Shown here: positions 43,219 through 53,002 of the stretch, in pieces | How positions within the stretch are numbered: the stretch's first letter is position 1 | Layout: each line of letters opens with the position of its first letter | NCBI GenBank assembly: GCA_947184155.2 | Contig: CAMXCT020000258.1 | Location: 737,501 to 801,500, forward strand | Length of the DNA stretch: 64,000 nucleotides | Origin: Cladocopium goreaui | Lineage: Eukaryota; Sar; Dinophyceae; Suessiales; Symbiodiniaceae | Direction of reading: 5' to 3' | Program-made: the position numbers and the translations under genes | The notes under the pieces: generated by a model | The model's input: only the letters and a program-made list of their open reading frames with translations | Database searches by the model: none | Told to the model about the DNA's origin: nothing

Positions 43219-43405
43219 TACTAAGTATACTATCCAAGATATTGGTGGTTATTGTTGATGATGCAGTTTTCCCATGGTGTTCCAACTGTTTCTCACGGAA
43301 ATTGGTTGAATCCCAATGAAGACCACTTTCGGATCAGTGAACATCCTTGAATTCATTTGAGGGAAATCCACAAGAAACCCGATATGTTGGGGGGAAAAAC
43401 TATAT

Positions 43406-43496
43406 CTGTTTGGTGGTTTGGAACATGAATTTTATTTTTCCATATATTGGGAATAATACTTCCATATATCAGAGGGGTAGGTCAACCACCAACCAG
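43406..43496 (+). mobile_element. Family C TIR element with extended ends
   Basis: CTGTTTGGTGGTTTGGAACA ... GGTCAACCACCAACCAG. The inversion extends outward (ACTATATCTG / CAGATATAGT), longer than in other copies. Confidence 0.85.
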
Positions 43497-43657
43497 ATAT
43501 AGTTTCGTGTAAGTTCTCCCTTAAATCAATCGATTGCATCGAAACAGTGTTTGGAAGGAACATTCTATGATATCTTTTTTGGAAGATGACAAGTTTGTGG
43601 AGGATTCCAGTGGATTTCATGCATCAAAGGTGGTTGACCTTTCCAGTTGTTGCTGAA

Positions 43658-43764
43658 TACCCTCTGGTAAACCAAGATAACTATGGAAAATCACCATTTT
43701 TTAATGGGAAAATCAACTATTTCTATGGCCATTTTCAATAGCTATGTAAAATTACCAGACGGTA
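43658..43764 (+). mobile_element. Family A TIR element
   Basis: TACCCTCTGGTAAACCAAGA ... TAAAATTACCAGACGGTA, 76 bp before the first TerD exon. Confidence 0.85.
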
Positions 43765-43839
43765 TCCCATGTTTGACAACAAAGGACCAGTTCCCTTCCT
43801 CCACTCGGACTGGGGCGTGCGTCATTCCCCTGGTGTCAG

Positions 43840-43884
43840 GTAGCCTTCGCCATGGAAAAGGGCGGGGTGCTGGATATGCCCTTG
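43840..43884 (+). CDS. TerD-domain gene, exon a (domain start)
   Basis: First of ten exons that rebuild one TerD domain. TerD proteins are small calcium-binding stress proteins first known from bacterial tellurite resistance; eukaryotic microbes carry homologues of largely unknown role. After 'CTGGTGTCAG' the frame reads VAFAMEKGGVLDMPL, matching the family's N-terminal beta strand with the KGG motif. Donor GTGACT, phase 0 at both ends. The ATG at 43852 could be the start, but hydrophobic residues before KGG are normal for the family, so upstream exons are likely. A longer alternative in another frame (to 43925) does not fit the domain. Confidence 0.8.
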
Positions 43885-44484
43885 GTGACTTGGCGGAGTC
43901 CAAAGTCTTTTCGGTGTGGCGGATGGTGTGTTGGCATGTATCAAAAATGTGAAATATACTGAGATAATAATGGAAATGTAATGGAACTGTAATGGAAATA
44001 ATAATGGAACTAATGTACTCAATGATGTGTCTTCAACCAAGAAATTTGCTATATAATGGAAATGTAATGGAAATATAATTACTGAGATATTCATGGGTTT
44101 GCCCGTCGTCAGACGTGGCGGGCTGGGAAATCCCCGAACCATGGCCATTTCAATGGGAAAACCATCAAACTCAACGTGGAATTCTCCAGCAAGCCAGGGT
44201 TGATTAGCGGAGGATAACTCTTGGGGTGAAGGTACAAGCAATCTGGTGTCCTGTAAGGTTTTCCCCTAGACCAACGCTTTGATCCAAATGTGGTGGTTTT
44301 TTTGGGATACCAACAACCAAGAAAATATGGGGAAAGCCGGCAAAGCATGGATGTGACCCTTGTGACTTTGAAAGATACTGAAAGATGATATTAGTTTGAA
44401 AGCACCAGCCTCCATCGCATTCCATCGCCCCATGGGATTTGGAGATCATCCCTTTTGGGAAGCTAAAGCGGCATGGCACATCAA

Positions 44485-44586
44485 AATTCACTGCGACCTC
44501 ACTGGGAATGATGGTTAGTAAAGGTGACTATCCCTAAATGACCTTATTTATTATTTCAGGTTAGTGAATTACTATAATTTACCCAG
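44485..44586 (+). mobile_element. Family D element
   Basis: CTGCGACCTCACTGGGAATG ... GAATTACTATAATTTACCCAGA. The left TIR is decayed. Confidence 0.7.
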
Positions 44587-44629
44587 ATACATTCTTGTTC
44601 GTGTTTACATGACATGTATCGCTGTATAG

Positions 44630-44678
44630 ATCAATGGATAGATGGATGGATGGATAGATAGATAGATAGATAGATACG
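44630..44678 (+). repeat. GATA/GATG tract
   Basis: (GATA)n with GATG variants. Confidence 0.85.
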
Positions 44679-44860
44679 GACTACAAGGCCTGGGCCACAT
44701 AAACTGACTCGGCCACGCTGTCACTATTGAGATGATCTGATATGTTAAATCCCCTTAGATTCAAACATTCAAACATCAATAGAACATTATCCCATCTCAT
44801 CCCCAAAAAAATGGATCATGTACCATTCTTCCACATGATCCCCCCCCAAAAAAAAAAACA

Positions 44861-44973
44861 TACCCTTTGGTTATTGAACATAGCCATGGAAAATGGCCCA
44901 TAGAAATAGATAGTTTACCGAACTTAAAAATGGTGGATCTTTCCATGGCGAACTGTTAAATAACCAGATGGTA
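44861..44973 (+). mobile_element. Family A TIR element
   Basis: TACCCTTTGGTTATTGAACA ... GTTAAATAACCAGATGGTA. The satellite at 44975 begins directly at its right end. Confidence 0.85.
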
Positions 44974-45168
44974 AATCCCATTAAACCACCATTAAACCAC
45001 CATTAAATCACCATAAAATCACCATTAAACCACCAGTAAATCACCATTAAACCACCATTAAACCACCAGTAAATCACCATTAAATCACCATTAAACCACC
45101 AGTAAATCACCATTAAACCACCATTAAACCACCAGTAAATCACCATTAAATCCCATCAAACATCTGGT
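44974..45168 (+). repeat. 33-bp satellite, short array
   Basis: Irregular units built from CACCATTAAACCACC and AGTAAATCACCATTAAA, ending AAATCCCATCAAACATCTGG. Same family as 63418-64000. Confidence 0.9.
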
Positions 45169-45169
45169 A

Positions 45170-45275
45170 TATTATATACCACTATATACCAATGAATTGT
45201 TGGGATGTTCCCTTACATAGGCCTCAAAAATAGGCCTTATATATGGTAGGTACCTCCAATTTAGGTTCCTGAAAT
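45170..45275 (+). mobile_element. Family F element
   Basis: Right arm TATATATGGTAGGTACCTCC...TTTAGGTTCCTG and inner TAGGCCT palindrome. The left arm is decayed. Confidence 0.6.
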
Positions 45276-45397
45276 GGCCATTGATCTGGTAAACATACAA
45301 AAAACTATGGAAAATCACCATGTTTAATGGGTAAATCAACTATAAATGGCCATTTTCAATCACCATCTTTTCCTCAGCGTCTGTTTTTTTCCCACAG

Positions 45398-45469
45398 GGC
45401 ATGGGCTGCATCACCGTGGGTCTCGGCTGGGACGTGGACCAGGGTGAAGTCGACCTGGACGTGTCCGCA
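45398..45469 (+). CDS. TerD-domain gene, exon b
   Basis: Pyrimidine-rich acceptor 'TTTTTTTCCCACAG' then GMGCITVGLGWDVDQGEVDL and DVSA. 'VGLGWD' and 'DLDVSA' are the signature motifs of the TerD family. Phase 0 at both ends. I place the donor at GCA^GTCGGG because the domain then continues directly with VLLDARG of the next exon. A donor 14 nt later (CCTG^GTGAAT) is the stronger consensus but would break the domain. Confidence 0.9.
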
Positions 45470-46132
45470 GTCGGGACGCCCTGGTGAATGGTTGGTGAAT
45501 GGTGGGTTTGTCTGAAAATGGCAGGATGGCATAATGAAAATATTGGATGATCAGCATTTTCCCATAGTTTTTCCATGATTTTCCAGTAAAAAAATATGTG
45601 GATTCCCATGTGTTGTCACAAATCACCATTATGTTGGGAAAATGATGGGAAAATGATGATGGTCAGGAATTGGAAGTAACCTACTGATATGCATTGATGA
45701 AGATCATCGGATGAGGCATTGCTATGGAAAAAGTCATGACAAAACGCAGGGCTGGCGGGTGGGTCGCTCGTGGATGATTCAAGTGTGCTACAGGCCGAGT
45801 TTGATATATTTTGCCAGATCGATAGTGGCGTTCTCCGTGGCAATTCACCGCAAAAATCTCATGGAAAGGGAAAAAATTAGGATGAGGATGAGGATGATGA
45901 CGATGATGATGATGATGGGTTTTTTGATGGAGCAGTGATGATGTGGTTGCTGGTTTCAAAGATGCTTCTTTTTAACCATGGGAATGGGATGATGATCCCA
46001 ACTGAGTTTCCGCAGATGTTTCAGAATGGCTCAACCACCAGCTGGTGAAGTGGTGAGTTTTGTTCTAGAAATCATGGGAATACAGTGGGATACTAATGGA
46101 AAATGAATGACATGCTCATGGGATTTTAACAG

Positions 46133-46185
46133 AACATTGTTTGCTTACGAAACAAAAAGGCCGAAGCCCTCTACGAGGATTGGGG
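46133..46185 (+). CDS. Coding-like exon inside a TerD intron
   Basis: 'GGGATTTTAACAG' then NIVCLRNKKAEALYEDWG then donor GTAACT. In phase with 46263. Inserting it between TerD exons b and c would split the domain, so it belongs to another transcript, an alternative form or a relic. Confidence 0.45.
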
Positions 46186-46262
46186 GTAACTCTCAAAATA
46201 GCCGAACTTTGCAGATTGTTGAATTATTAAAGCTAATCCAGATGACTTTCAATTGCTTACAG

Positions 46263-46298
46263 AGAAATCGTAGATGTTCTGGAAATTGATGACTATTG
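46263..46298 (+). CDS. Coding-like micro-exon inside a TerD intron
   Basis: 'CAATTGCTTACAG' then (G)EIVDVLEIDDY then donor GTGGGG. The 77-nt intron before it (46186-46262) resembles a family D remnant. Confidence 0.4.
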
Positions 46299-46897
46299 GT
46301 GGGGCATTTTTTTCATCAACTACTGACTAGTGGTGAGATAACGGCACATAACTGCTATCAAATGGATAGTGAGATGTTGGGGAAACTGATGGGCAGGGGT
46401 CCAGAAAAACTGCCCCTTCAATGGGGGGGGTTGAAACACCAAAGCTACAGGGACATGGGTAGTTGACAAAACATTTATTTAGGCAAATCCTTTTCCAAAA
46501 CAGCCATTCTTAAAGGAAAATCGTGTTACAAACTTTTTCTTCTGATTACATGTCAATTTTCGGGCCGGAGGTAGATCTTTAAAAGCTTCATGTTTGGTGG
46601 GAATGGTTTTAGATTGATCACCACCCGATCATTCACCTCAACCAACCATTCAACAACGTGTCTTATGTTTGTTGCTGGCATCCTATGTCCTATCACTACT
46701 AGAAACCCTGCAATTTTGGATTAAAATCGTCGAGGTTTGCCTATCTTCGATTGCGTACATCCACTATTGTTGATTGAATCCCAATATTGATCATCAAATC
46801 CCCGTGTTCTCAAAATCCCCAGTTTGTGGCTGAAATTCCAATGGTTGCCACACATCCCAGCCTTGAGTTCCCTGCAAAAACACCATAAAACACCCAG

Positions 46898-46930
46898 GTC
46901 CTGCTTGACGCCCGGGGAGAAGATGTGGAG
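46898..46930 (+). CDS. TerD-domain gene, exon c (33 nt)
   Basis: 'AAAACACCCAG' then VLLDARGEDVE, eleven codons in phase 0, continuing DLDVSA of exon b. A GC donor (GGAG^GCCGAG) is used. The next exon is preceded by CGAG and also starts GC, so the junction is repeated as GAGGC. Confidence 0.85.
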
Positions 46931-47103
46931 GCCGAGATCATGGGGGATCAACACCTATCCATCAGTTTGGCATTTAGCTACCTGAAAAGTTTATACCGTT
47001 ATACCTATATATATTTAGTTACCAGTCATGTGTGTGTATATATATATATATATGATTTACCTACCCTTTATCTGAGCCACGTTCTAAACCCTTGTGTTCA
47101 TGT

Positions 47104-47255
47104 TAAGCAAGGGGCCCCTTGTAAGGGTGTGGCGTAAGCAAAACTGTGGTGCGCGTAAGCCAGCGTAAGCTCCACGTAAGAAAAGATATGCGCGTAAGCA
47201 AAACCTGTGCGCGCGTAAGCAAAACGTAAGCAATGGTGTAAGCATTTCCTTATTT
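47104..47255 (+). repeat. GCGTAAGC motif cluster
   Basis: About nine GTAAGC cores, mostly GCGTAAGCAAAAC or GCGTAAGCC, irregularly spaced. Confidence 0.8.
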
Positions 47256-47513
47256 GGTGCCAGGATGTAAGATATTTAGAACATGGCTCATTTACATCCC
47301 ATTAAACCACCATTTGTACCATTAAACCACCATTAAACCACCAGTAAATCACCATGATTTACCTACCTGAAGAGTTCAGTCATTTTGGGATTATTCATTC
47401 CATGATTGAAAAGTCGAAAAACATCGCGACATGAGGTCGTTCGACTGTTTGCCATAATGATCCAACCGGTTTTGTTGGTTAGATCCGACTATGTCCCATA
47501 TGAAGAGAGACAT

Positions 47514-47623
47514 GTGTAAATTATAACGACCTCACTGCGACCTCGCTATAATCATAGTTAGTAAGGGGAAATATCCCCAAATGACCTTATTTCAGGTTAG
47601 TGAATTATTATAACTTACCCAGA
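47514..47623 (+). mobile_element. Family D TIR element
   Basis: GTGTAAATTATAACGACCTC ... GAATTATTATAACTTACCCAGA, 110 bp. Confidence 0.85.
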
Positions 47624-48108
47624 TATACGTATAATATATATATATATACAGGTACATGTATATTCCACAATTGTCCAAGACATTTGGCTATGGGTCAAAA
47701 CCCGCCCTTTTTTGCCCGTTCACATCAAAACCGGTAGTCCATTGATTTCCCAGCAAAAATCGCAGAAATCTGGGCAGCTTGTCCACCTGTTTCTATGATT
47801 AAAAAGCTTCACAAAGATCATGTTTGGCCATGTTTGGGGAATATGTGCTAACCAAAAGAGGGAATTTCTCAGATTTGCAATGTGAATTGGAAGAATCCCC
47901 AGTTCAAACTGGGTTAGTTTGGGGTATTTCATCACGTACCTTTTCGGGATTTGCTCAATCCTTGATGGTTAAAAATGTCCAAGAGGTCGATCAAAGAGTT
48001 ACTGTAAGTTTGCAGACACTTCGTGATTCCTGAAGTGGCAAAAATTTTGGTGCAGTTCATGCCCCTGAAAAATCGGCATGTTTTCATAGCTACTTTTTGA
48101 GAAAGCTG

Positions 48109-48440
48109 CAGCATGTGGCCAATGCAGCCGTGGCACCCTTGGCAGCAGCTGCACCCCGGGGGATCAAGAACGTAGCGAACAATTGCTACATTTCCGCGCT
48201 CATTCAGCTCCTAAAGATCCCTTGCTGTGCTCATGGCCCACAGGTTTGCTCCAACCCCCCCCCGGGTGCCTCCCCCGAAAGGGGCGCCTCGGGACATTGG
48301 CCCGATAGCCACAGCGTCAGGCTTCCCGACCAAGGCAAGACCTCCTCCCAAGCCAACCCGCCCAGCCCCAAGCCCGCCAAAGGCGGCATCAGAGCCAGCC
48401 ACCGCCCCAAAGGCTGAGCCAGCCACTGAGGGAAGGCAAG
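48109..48440 (+). pseudogene. Nested coding relic, USP-like Cys box plus Pro-rich
   Basis: After 'GAAAGCTGCAG' the frame reads HVANAAVAPLAAAAPRGIKN and then VANNCYISALIQLLKIP. RGIKNVANNCYISALIQLL resembles the Cys box of ubiquitin-specific proteases (GLxNxGNTCYxNSxLQxL), with Ala-Asn in place of Gly-Asn-Thr. A proline-rich GC3-rich frame follows (PPPKGAPRDIGPIATASGFP). It lies inside TerD intron 46931-49661. Nested gene fragment or retrocopy; function doubtful. Confidence 0.45.
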
Positions 48441-48678
48441 GACGTGGCCAATGAACACGAAAAATGACACCGGCAACCCCAAAGAGTGAGAGGGGTAGGG
48501 AATCAACAAAAACCAGGTATGTGAAATGGTGTGAAAAACCTGACACAACAGCCAATTCTATGGAGGTCATTGATTTTGCAAAGGCGATTCCTCCATCCCC
48601 ATGATGGTGATATCCCGAGTCACTCCATTCGAAAGAAAAAAAACATGATTCGCAGTGTTCACAAGCCCTGATGATTAT

Positions 48679-48796
48679 ATGCAGGTTTCCTAAAATAGAG
48701 GTACCCCCAGTTATCATCCATTTATGGATGGATTTTCCATGATATAAACCGTCCAGCGTTTTTGGGGTACCCCCATGACTATGGAAACCCCCATAT
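48679..48796 (+). mobile_element. Family E palindromic element
   Basis: ATGCAGGTTTCCTAAAATAG ... CTATGGAAACCCCCATAT. Near-identical to 8748-8867. Confidence 0.85.
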
Positions 48797-49562
48797 GGGG
48801 GCTTTACTAATACGCTGAGGATTATCATAGTCCACCCGATCTCAATCAACCAGTGGCCCGATATAAGTTGGAGGGTAAAGATTCCTATAAGTTGCTTTAT
48901 ATAAAGCCATTTAACTATAGTCACACCATCTTACATCTACAACTACACAAAAAAAATGTTTATATATATATATATGTGTGTGTCTTTAAAAATATATATA
49001 TATATATAGAACTAACTTTACACATTCATGTACAATTACGGCGCCTGTGGGTACAATTATACAATTACTTATAGCTATATAACTTAACCCATCTCATCTA
49101 ACTATATATATATGTGTGTGTGTGTCGTTTTTGTAAGTACACTATAGGTGGCTTATAACTCACATATATAAATAGTATCAAAAGCATCTACTGTTTACAT
49201 ATATATATAAGGGTTATTTATAAATGGTATACATATGGGCATGTGTATATAACTCACTCATATATCAGATATATAATACAGGTAGATTGTATTTATAGAG
49301 GTTCCCATTTATATACTTATCCATTCATATATTCAATGTCCAATATTTAAACCTATAGGTTATTGACTGATAATATCTACTAATGTATGTATATAGTTAG
49401 GTCTGTATCTATTTTCCTACATTACATAAAAATATGTAGTGACATCTACTAACTTATCTACTAATATATAGTAACTTTGTTAGATTTACATATATATTGA
49501 TATATAGTTAGATCATGTTAGTTATATATATATACACATGTATTGTCCAATTTTTATATGAT

Positions 49563-49646
49563 GTATACCCTCTTGGTAAATTAACATAGACCCTGAAAAT
49601 AGCCTAGTTTTAATGGAAACTAATCTTCCAACCCCTATCTGGCAGT
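49563..49646 (+). mobile_element. Family G element
   Basis: TACCCTCTTGGTAAATTAAC, core AGACCCTGAAAATAGCCT, then TCTTCCAACCCCTATCTGGC. Its right end lies 15 bp from the acceptor of TerD exon d. Confidence 0.7.
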
Positions 49647-49661
49647 TCCATCGATCTCGAG

Positions 49662-49728
49662 GCGGTCTTCTTCGGTCACTTGGAGTCCATCCACAATGGC
49701 ATCGTGCACAGCGGCGACAACCTCACAG
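49662..49728 (+). CDS. TerD-domain gene, exon d
   Basis: After 'CGATCTCGAG' the frame reads AVFFGHLESIHNGIVHSGDN and then LT, with a near-ideal donor ACAG^GTGAGT. 'FFGHLE..GIVHSGDNLTG' is a hallmark segment of TerD. Phase 0 start, phase 1 end. An upstream acceptor (TCTGGCAG, 49645) would add five codons but breaks the phase match with exon c. Confidence 0.92.
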
Positions 49729-50090
49729 GTGAGTGGATGGACCAATGAAAACTTCAGTGTTTTTTCTCATGGGATTATAAAGTTATTTATTTAATTACAT
49801 AGCTATGTATGTATGTATGTATGTATGTATATATATATTATCTACATATATATATATGTATGTGTGTAAGTACGTACGTTGTAGATATATATATATATAC
49901 ATATACGTATGTACATACGTACGTACGTAAATTGAGTGTGTAGAATTGAGGATGTCAGATGGGGTTTTCACATTTGCAATGTAGGGATAAGTTGGTGAAC
50001 ACAACTCCTATTTCACTATGGTTTATGGTATATACTGAATGGGTTTATACAGGAAATCATAACTCGGGGGCCCACAGAGAAAAAATATTT

Positions 50091-50190
50091 GGGCAGATAA
50101 GGACCTCGCTGCCACCTCACTGGAACAATGGTTGGGATACGGGGAAATCTCCCAAGATAACCGTACGTGAATGATGATAATTTAGCCAGA
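50091..50190 (+). mobile_element. Family D element, decayed
   Basis: AAGGACCTCGCTGCCACCTC ... GATGATAATTTAGCCAGA. Confidence 0.55.
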
Positions 50191-50981
50191 AGAGTGTATT
50201 AAGTAATTTGATTAGAAACTGTTTTGATTGGCGTAGATTTCTGGATATCATTGTTTTTATTGTAGAGTTTATTACCATTGTGATGATTATTGCTACTATC
50301 ATTACTAGTGTTATCACTTTTATTATTGTTATTAGGTGTCATTTGTATTTTGGGTGGGGGGATTCATCACTGGACTTACCTGTTGTAATGAATTTCACAA
50401 CATGGTATATATGCGTTATTCAATCTTGGGGGAAGGGTGCTAGGACCGCAGTAAAACAGCTGGATGGACCGACACAGATGGCTGGGGATGGTTGGCTCAG
50501 CATGTTGAAGCAATGCAAGGGGCAAGTTGATCATCATCAACAACAACGACAACGACAACGACACTGACGACAACACTTCAAACAGGAATTCAACAATTTC
50601 TATATGTAGGCACCACATGATCCATAGGGTTATGTTTGGCCACCACGATCGATAGGGGGGTTATGGTTGGCCACCACGATCGATAGGGTTATGAATGTTT
50701 TGCCGGTCCCCAAGGTTTTTGGATGATTCTTGAATGGAAGGTAGAAGGGACGCGGAAAAACACGGTTTACCGCCATGTTCCCCATTGAAATAGCTGCAGG
50801 AAGTTCTCTGAGAATTGACCATGGCCGCAATTCGACAGCCGGAATGATGTTTCCGAAGCATATAAATGATGCAAATGTTCATGTATTGCATAGTTTACCA
50901 CTTTAAACTTCATGTAATTCCATAAAATCCAATTTTATGTGTATATATATATACGGTATATATTCATGTGGATATGTAGAG

Positions 50982-51049
50982 GCGATGGTGACGGCGACGA
51001 CGAACAGATTCAAGTGGACTTGAACCGCATTCAGCCGCATGTGCAGCAG
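50982..51049 (+). CDS. TerD-domain gene, exon e (calcium loop)
   Basis: After 'GATATGTAGAG' the frame reads (G)DGDGDDEQIQVDLNRIQ and PHVQQ. The acidic GDGDDE run directly after SGDNLTG is the calcium-binding loop of TerD domains. Phase 1 start and phase 0 end with a GC donor (GCAG^GCGCCC). Confidence 0.9.
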
Positions 51050-51249
51050 GCGCCCAGAAAAGGCTACGGTGGTTTGCTGGTGATTCACCCATGAAATGGT
51101 GATTTTATGAGATTTAACTATTGATTTCATGCTGATTTCATGGGATTTAATGGAATTTCATGGAATTTCATAGCATAGTTATGAAGCATAAGATGCTTTG
51201 CTGTGTTGGGGAAAAGTAGCATGGTTCCCCATGAAAATATATGGGATCA

Positions 51250-51347
51250 TCCACGGCTATACCTCACTGGAATCATGGTTCTTATACGGAAACCACCCCC
51301 AAATGGCCGCACCATTCAGGTTAGTGAAATATGATGATTTACCCAGA
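51250..51347 (+). mobile_element. Family D element
   Basis: ACGGCTATACCTCACTGGAA ... GTGAAATATGATGATTTACCCAGA. Confidence 0.65.
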
Positions 51348-51429
51348 TTTAACACTTGGTACTTGGGTGTGTAGTTGGAGTAATGAGCCGGTAGAATACT
51401 ATGAGAGTATGACATCATAAGTTGAGATA

Positions 51430-51655
51430 TGGGGCCCTGGTAAATATAGTCATATCTACATCTCCAAGTTTAGCTGGAACTGCACCCCCCAGTACAGTTG
51501 AGACTTTCTTGTTGAGACCTCTAGAAGGCCCAGATGCTCTTAAAACATCCCACGGGCCATTGAAGAGTCGTAGCAGGTCCGACTCAGGCCGGGATTTGCA
51601 GAATCAGCACCCTGCGTTTGTCTCTCATAGGCTGGCGCTCAGTATTCAAACATGT
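51430..51655 (+). pseudogene. Coding-like relic in a TerD intron-side region
   Basis: An open frame with GTAPPSTVETFLLRPLEGPD and then SHGPLKSRSRSDSGRDLQNQ has protein-like composition but no convincing donor. Lies in TerD intron 51050-52210. Confidence 0.3.
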
Positions 51656-51703
51656 TCATGGGAAATCCAAAGTTTATATATTTCCCAACTAAACCTTCAT
51701 TGC

Positions 51704-51822
51704 TTCTTGGTGGTGACTGGAACCATGGAATTTTGAATGACTTTCCAGAAACAGTTGGGAATGGAATGTCATCATCCCAACTGAGTCATATTTTTTCAGA
51801 GGGGTTCAAACCACCACCAAGT
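51704..51822 (+). mobile_element. Family C element, diverged
   Basis: CTTGGTGGTGACTGGAACCA ... GTTCAAACCACCACCAAG, with the GTTGGGAATGxxATCATCCCAAC inner stem. Confidence 0.7.
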
Positions 51823-52210
51823 GAAGATTGGACCCACCAGGAACTCCGGAACTCCCCTCACTCACTGGCAGGAAGATGCTCAGGGATTCATAGGTGTTCC
51901 CAAGCTGGGACGATGTTTGGGATTTAAAAAAAAACTGGGTAGAGAAAAATGGTGATATTTCTCGACCATGATCTGTTTAATCCTTAGTAAACCACATAAA
52001 CCACTGGTGATTTAAGATAACTCTGGAAAATCACCATGTTTTCTTAAATGAATTACCATTGTATTCAGGTAAATCACCATTTTTGAGAGGAAAATCACCG
52101 TTTACATAGGTAAATCACTGTTTGTTCAGAGGTAAATCACCATTTTGTAGAGGTGAATCACCGAAGAAAAAAAATCCATGGTTTCCAGCAAGTCTTCAAG
52201 TCGACGAGAG

Positions 52211-52258
52211 GTCTTCTTTGTGGTTAACATCTACTCAGCCAACCGCTCCTTCAAGCAG
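52211..52258 (+). CDS. TerD-domain gene, exon f (48 nt)
   Basis: After 'TCGACGAGAG' the frame reads VFFVVNIYSANRSFKQ, the conserved central strand of TerD (VVNIYS...SF.QV). Phase 0 at both ends, GC donor (GCAG^GCGGGA). An earlier acceptor would add SSSRRE, which the family lacks. Confidence 0.9.
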
Positions 52259-53002
52259 GCGGGAAAAAATTGCGGTTTTACAGGATAGAAATGGGATTTG
52301 GTCAAGTTTATGGTGATTCTACACACGATCAAGGTTAGTGTTTTAACAAATGACATTATCAAAAATTAAGGACCTGGAGACCGCAGATTCTGCTCCTGTT
52401 TAGTAGGGAAACCATCCGATTTTAGGGGTATCTAATTTTGACCCATAGCCAAGTGATAGGGATATAAGTTATAAAGCCAACCATTCAATTGGCAGGCATC
52501 TAATGGGTATTGAAGTGGGATATGATGGGATGTGTAACCACCTATATTCAATTATCGATTTGGGTTTGAAAAGGGGTTTAAGTTGGGAAAATGATGATTG
52601 ACCAATGGATGAAATGGGGTACCCTAATTTTTAGACATCCCCACAGCTTCATTGCGAGGGAATGAGGCAGTGTCTCCCATTGAAATGGTAAGAAAGAACT
52701 TGTCGATATTTTTGGGTCGCATTGCACTTGACGTTTTGGGTACATTGTACTTGACATTTTCTGGCTCCTACCAAGAGTTCGGTTTTCAGCAGAGAATTTA
52801 CCACAAACCAAGAAAAATCCGCATGGCTAGCAGAGATGTGAGGTTTGAATGGGTTGGAACCGCATTTTCCGGGGCATGTATATATTTGTATGTATGTGTA
52901 TATATATACAATGCATGATGTATATAATATGTATATATATAATTCAGTTATTCATTCATTTATTTTTTTACTTGATTTATTTGTTTATTTATTTAGAATA
53001 TA

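Noticed and set aside
48211..48924. 237-codon open frame on the minus strand, the longest in the window
   Set aside because: It runs antisense through the Pro-rich + strand frame and through a family E element. Composition is Gly/Ala-rich antisense of a GC-rich frame, with no domain.
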